Origin: Acinetobacter sp. N54.MGS-139
Lineage (GTDB): Bacteria > Pseudomonadota > Gammaproteobacteria > Burkholderiales > Burkholderiaceae_F
Reading direction: 5' to 3'
Assembly: GCA_000980495.1 (NCBI GenBank)
Contig: LARN01000067.1
Coordinates: forward strand, 1-6,835
Length of the DNA: 6,835 nucleotides
Shown: one piece after another, positions 6,480-6,835 of the stretch
Position numbering within the stretch: position 1 is the stretch's first letter
Layout of the letters: each line of letters starts with the position of its first letter
Notes under the pieces: generated by a model
What the model was told of the DNA's origin: nothing
Databases searched by the model: none
The model's input: the letters and a program-made list of their open reading frames with translations, nothing else
Position numbers and translations under genes: made by a program

Positions 6480-6511
6480 AGCGCCCATTGCGGTACCGCA
6501 CGATGGGTGCT
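6480..6511 (+). ncRNA. Group II intron domain V (catalytic hairpin)
   Basis: The lower stem pairs AGCGCCCAT (6480-6488) with ATGGGTGCT (6503-6511), 9 bp with one G-T. It starts with the catalytic AGC triad. An upper 4-bp stem, TGCG (6489-6492) with CGCA (6497-6500), closes on GTAC. The expected two-base bulge CG (6501-6502) lies on the 3' side. At 32 bases it is two shorter than the textbook form because the upper stem is one pair shorter. Confidence 0.85.
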
Positions 6512-6512
6512 G

Positions 6513-6558
6513 TGAGAGAGGGGCGGGAGGATGTAACTAATTTTGTGTCTTGCCTGAT
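6513..6558 (+). ncRNA. Group II intron domain VI-like stem and 3' end
   Basis: GGGCGGGA (6521-6528) pairs with TCTTGCCT (6548-6555), 8 bp with three G-T pairs, and is followed by GAT at the presumed intron end (6558). A bulged A is normally found 7-8 bases from the 3' end as the branch point. Here that position is G6552, paired with C6524. The boundary is inferred from this layout. Confidence 0.55.
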
Positions 6559-6567
6559 TTAAAAATT

Positions 6568-6616
6568 TTCTCCTACTTAGAGGTTAGTTAAACTCCTAGG
6601 CAAGGGAAAAGGAGAA
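6568..6616 (+). promoter_or_regulatory. Inverted repeat that could hide the transposase ribosome site
   Basis: TTCTCCT (6568-6574) is the exact complement of AGGAGAA (6610-6616), which contains the AAGGAG ribosome site of the transposase gene. In RNA made from outside the element the two could pair and block translation, as known for several insertion sequences. The arms are 7 bp across a 35-base gap, so pairing may be weak. The insertion-sequence left end probably lies within this stretch, but I cannot mark it. Confidence 0.3.
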
Positions 6617-6622
6617 TCGAAA

Positions 6623-6835
6623 ATGGCAAGAAAAACGAAGAATCCGCCCAGTGAGACAGACGTTCTCTTAACTAATTACATCGACCAAACGTTAGGCAAC
6701 ACCGGCAAAATTGGCTGGAGTTCAGAAGAAGTAAGCGGCATGGTTCAAGAAGTTATGAAACGTTTTCTTGAAAGATGCCTGGAAAGTGAAATGGACTTTC
6801 ACTTGAAAAACGGGGAAATTGTTCCTCGAGAAAAG
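6623..6835 (+). CDS. IS256-family-like transposase, N-terminal part (cut by the window end)
   Basis: An ATG at 6623, 8 bases after AAGGAG (6609-6614), opens a frame of 71 codons that is still open at the window edge. The segment EVMKRFLERCLESEMDFHLKN fits the early helical region of IS256-type (mutator-like) DDE transposases, where a leucine-rich helix leads to a conserved acidic residue and a His-Leu pair, as in the form ...LEAELDEHLGY. The catalytic DDE residues would lie beyond the window. It begins 64 bases after the presumed intron end. The fit is by eye to a short stretch, so another transposase family is possible. Confidence 0.65.
   Translation, partial: MARKTKNPPSETDVLLTNYIDQTLGNTGKIGWSSEEVSGMVQEVMKRFLERCLESEMDFHLKNGEIVPREK

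Larger units (their letters stand above)
4687..6558 (+). mobile_element. Group II intron, complete, with reverse transcriptase gene
   Basis: The 5' end reads GTGCG, the group II consensus. A stem pairs 4687-4693 with 4700-4706. About 500 bases of non-coding structured RNA precede the maturase gene, which lies in domain IV. Domain V (6480-6511) and a domain VI-like stem end in CCTGAT, fitting the usual 3' AY end. Total length is about 1870 bases. Insertion directly after a terminator hairpin and the lack of an endonuclease domain point to class C or a related endonuclease-free class; the exact class cannot be settled by eye. The 5' boundary is well supported. The 3' boundary is likely but could shift by some bases. 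The intron lies in the same direction as the operon and interrupts no gene. Confidence 0.9.

Noticed and set aside
6284..6562. 92-codon frame overlapping the end of the maturase gene and domain V
   Set aside because: It is out of frame with a strongly supported maturase, runs through the ribozyme core and resembles no family.

Overview
The window is bacterial DNA of moderate G+C, with dense genes, good Shine-Dalgarno sites and clear intrinsic terminators. The yjiH-yjiG-iadA arrangement is known from Enterobacteria. Together with the cupin, an AEC-family carrier and several mobile elements, it suggests a proteobacterium. A host-associated one, such as a gut beta- or gammaproteobacterium, is a guess from gene style and not something the sequence proves.

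Layout. Positions 1-90 carry what looks like the right end of an IS200/IS605-type transposon, a nested hairpin. It is followed by a small metal-binding cupin gene (155-568, +), which ends at a two-way terminator shared with a convergent AEC-family membrane carrier gene (1611-645, -). The carrier gene is broken near its 5' end by one extra base in a run of six A/T pairs, so only 261 of about 321 codons stay in one open frame. A 616-base AT-rich divergent region follows (1612-2227). It holds several inverted repeats, one possible very short ORF and no gene I can identify. Next comes a tight operon of yjiH (2228-2959), yjiG (2975-3448) and iadA (3480-4625). The first two encode a paired membrane protein of unknown substrate. 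The third encodes the zinc enzyme isoaspartyl dipeptidase. The operon ends in a strong terminator (4649-4685).

Starting just after that terminator hairpin is a complete group II intron (about 4687-6558). It has a 5' GUGCG end, about 500 bases of structured RNA, a 427-residue reverse transcriptase/maturase with an intact YADD motif and no endonuclease domain, then domain V and a domain VI-like stem. About 65 bases further on, the start of an IS256-like transposase gene (6623 to the window end) runs off the right edge.

How the genes work together. The operon is consistent with uptake or export of small peptides or their products by YjiH/YjiG. IadA would cleave beta-aspartyl dipeptides, releasing aspartate and the partner amino acid. 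The transporter half of this is inference. The operon is flanked on both sides by mobile DNA. The intron uses the operon's own terminator as its landing site, as intron class C does, so it would not disturb the genes. I see no clearly new defence system or other unknown multi-gene system. The points most worth a second look are the frameshifted carrier, the operator-like palindromes before yjiH, and the missing branch-point adenosine in the intron.
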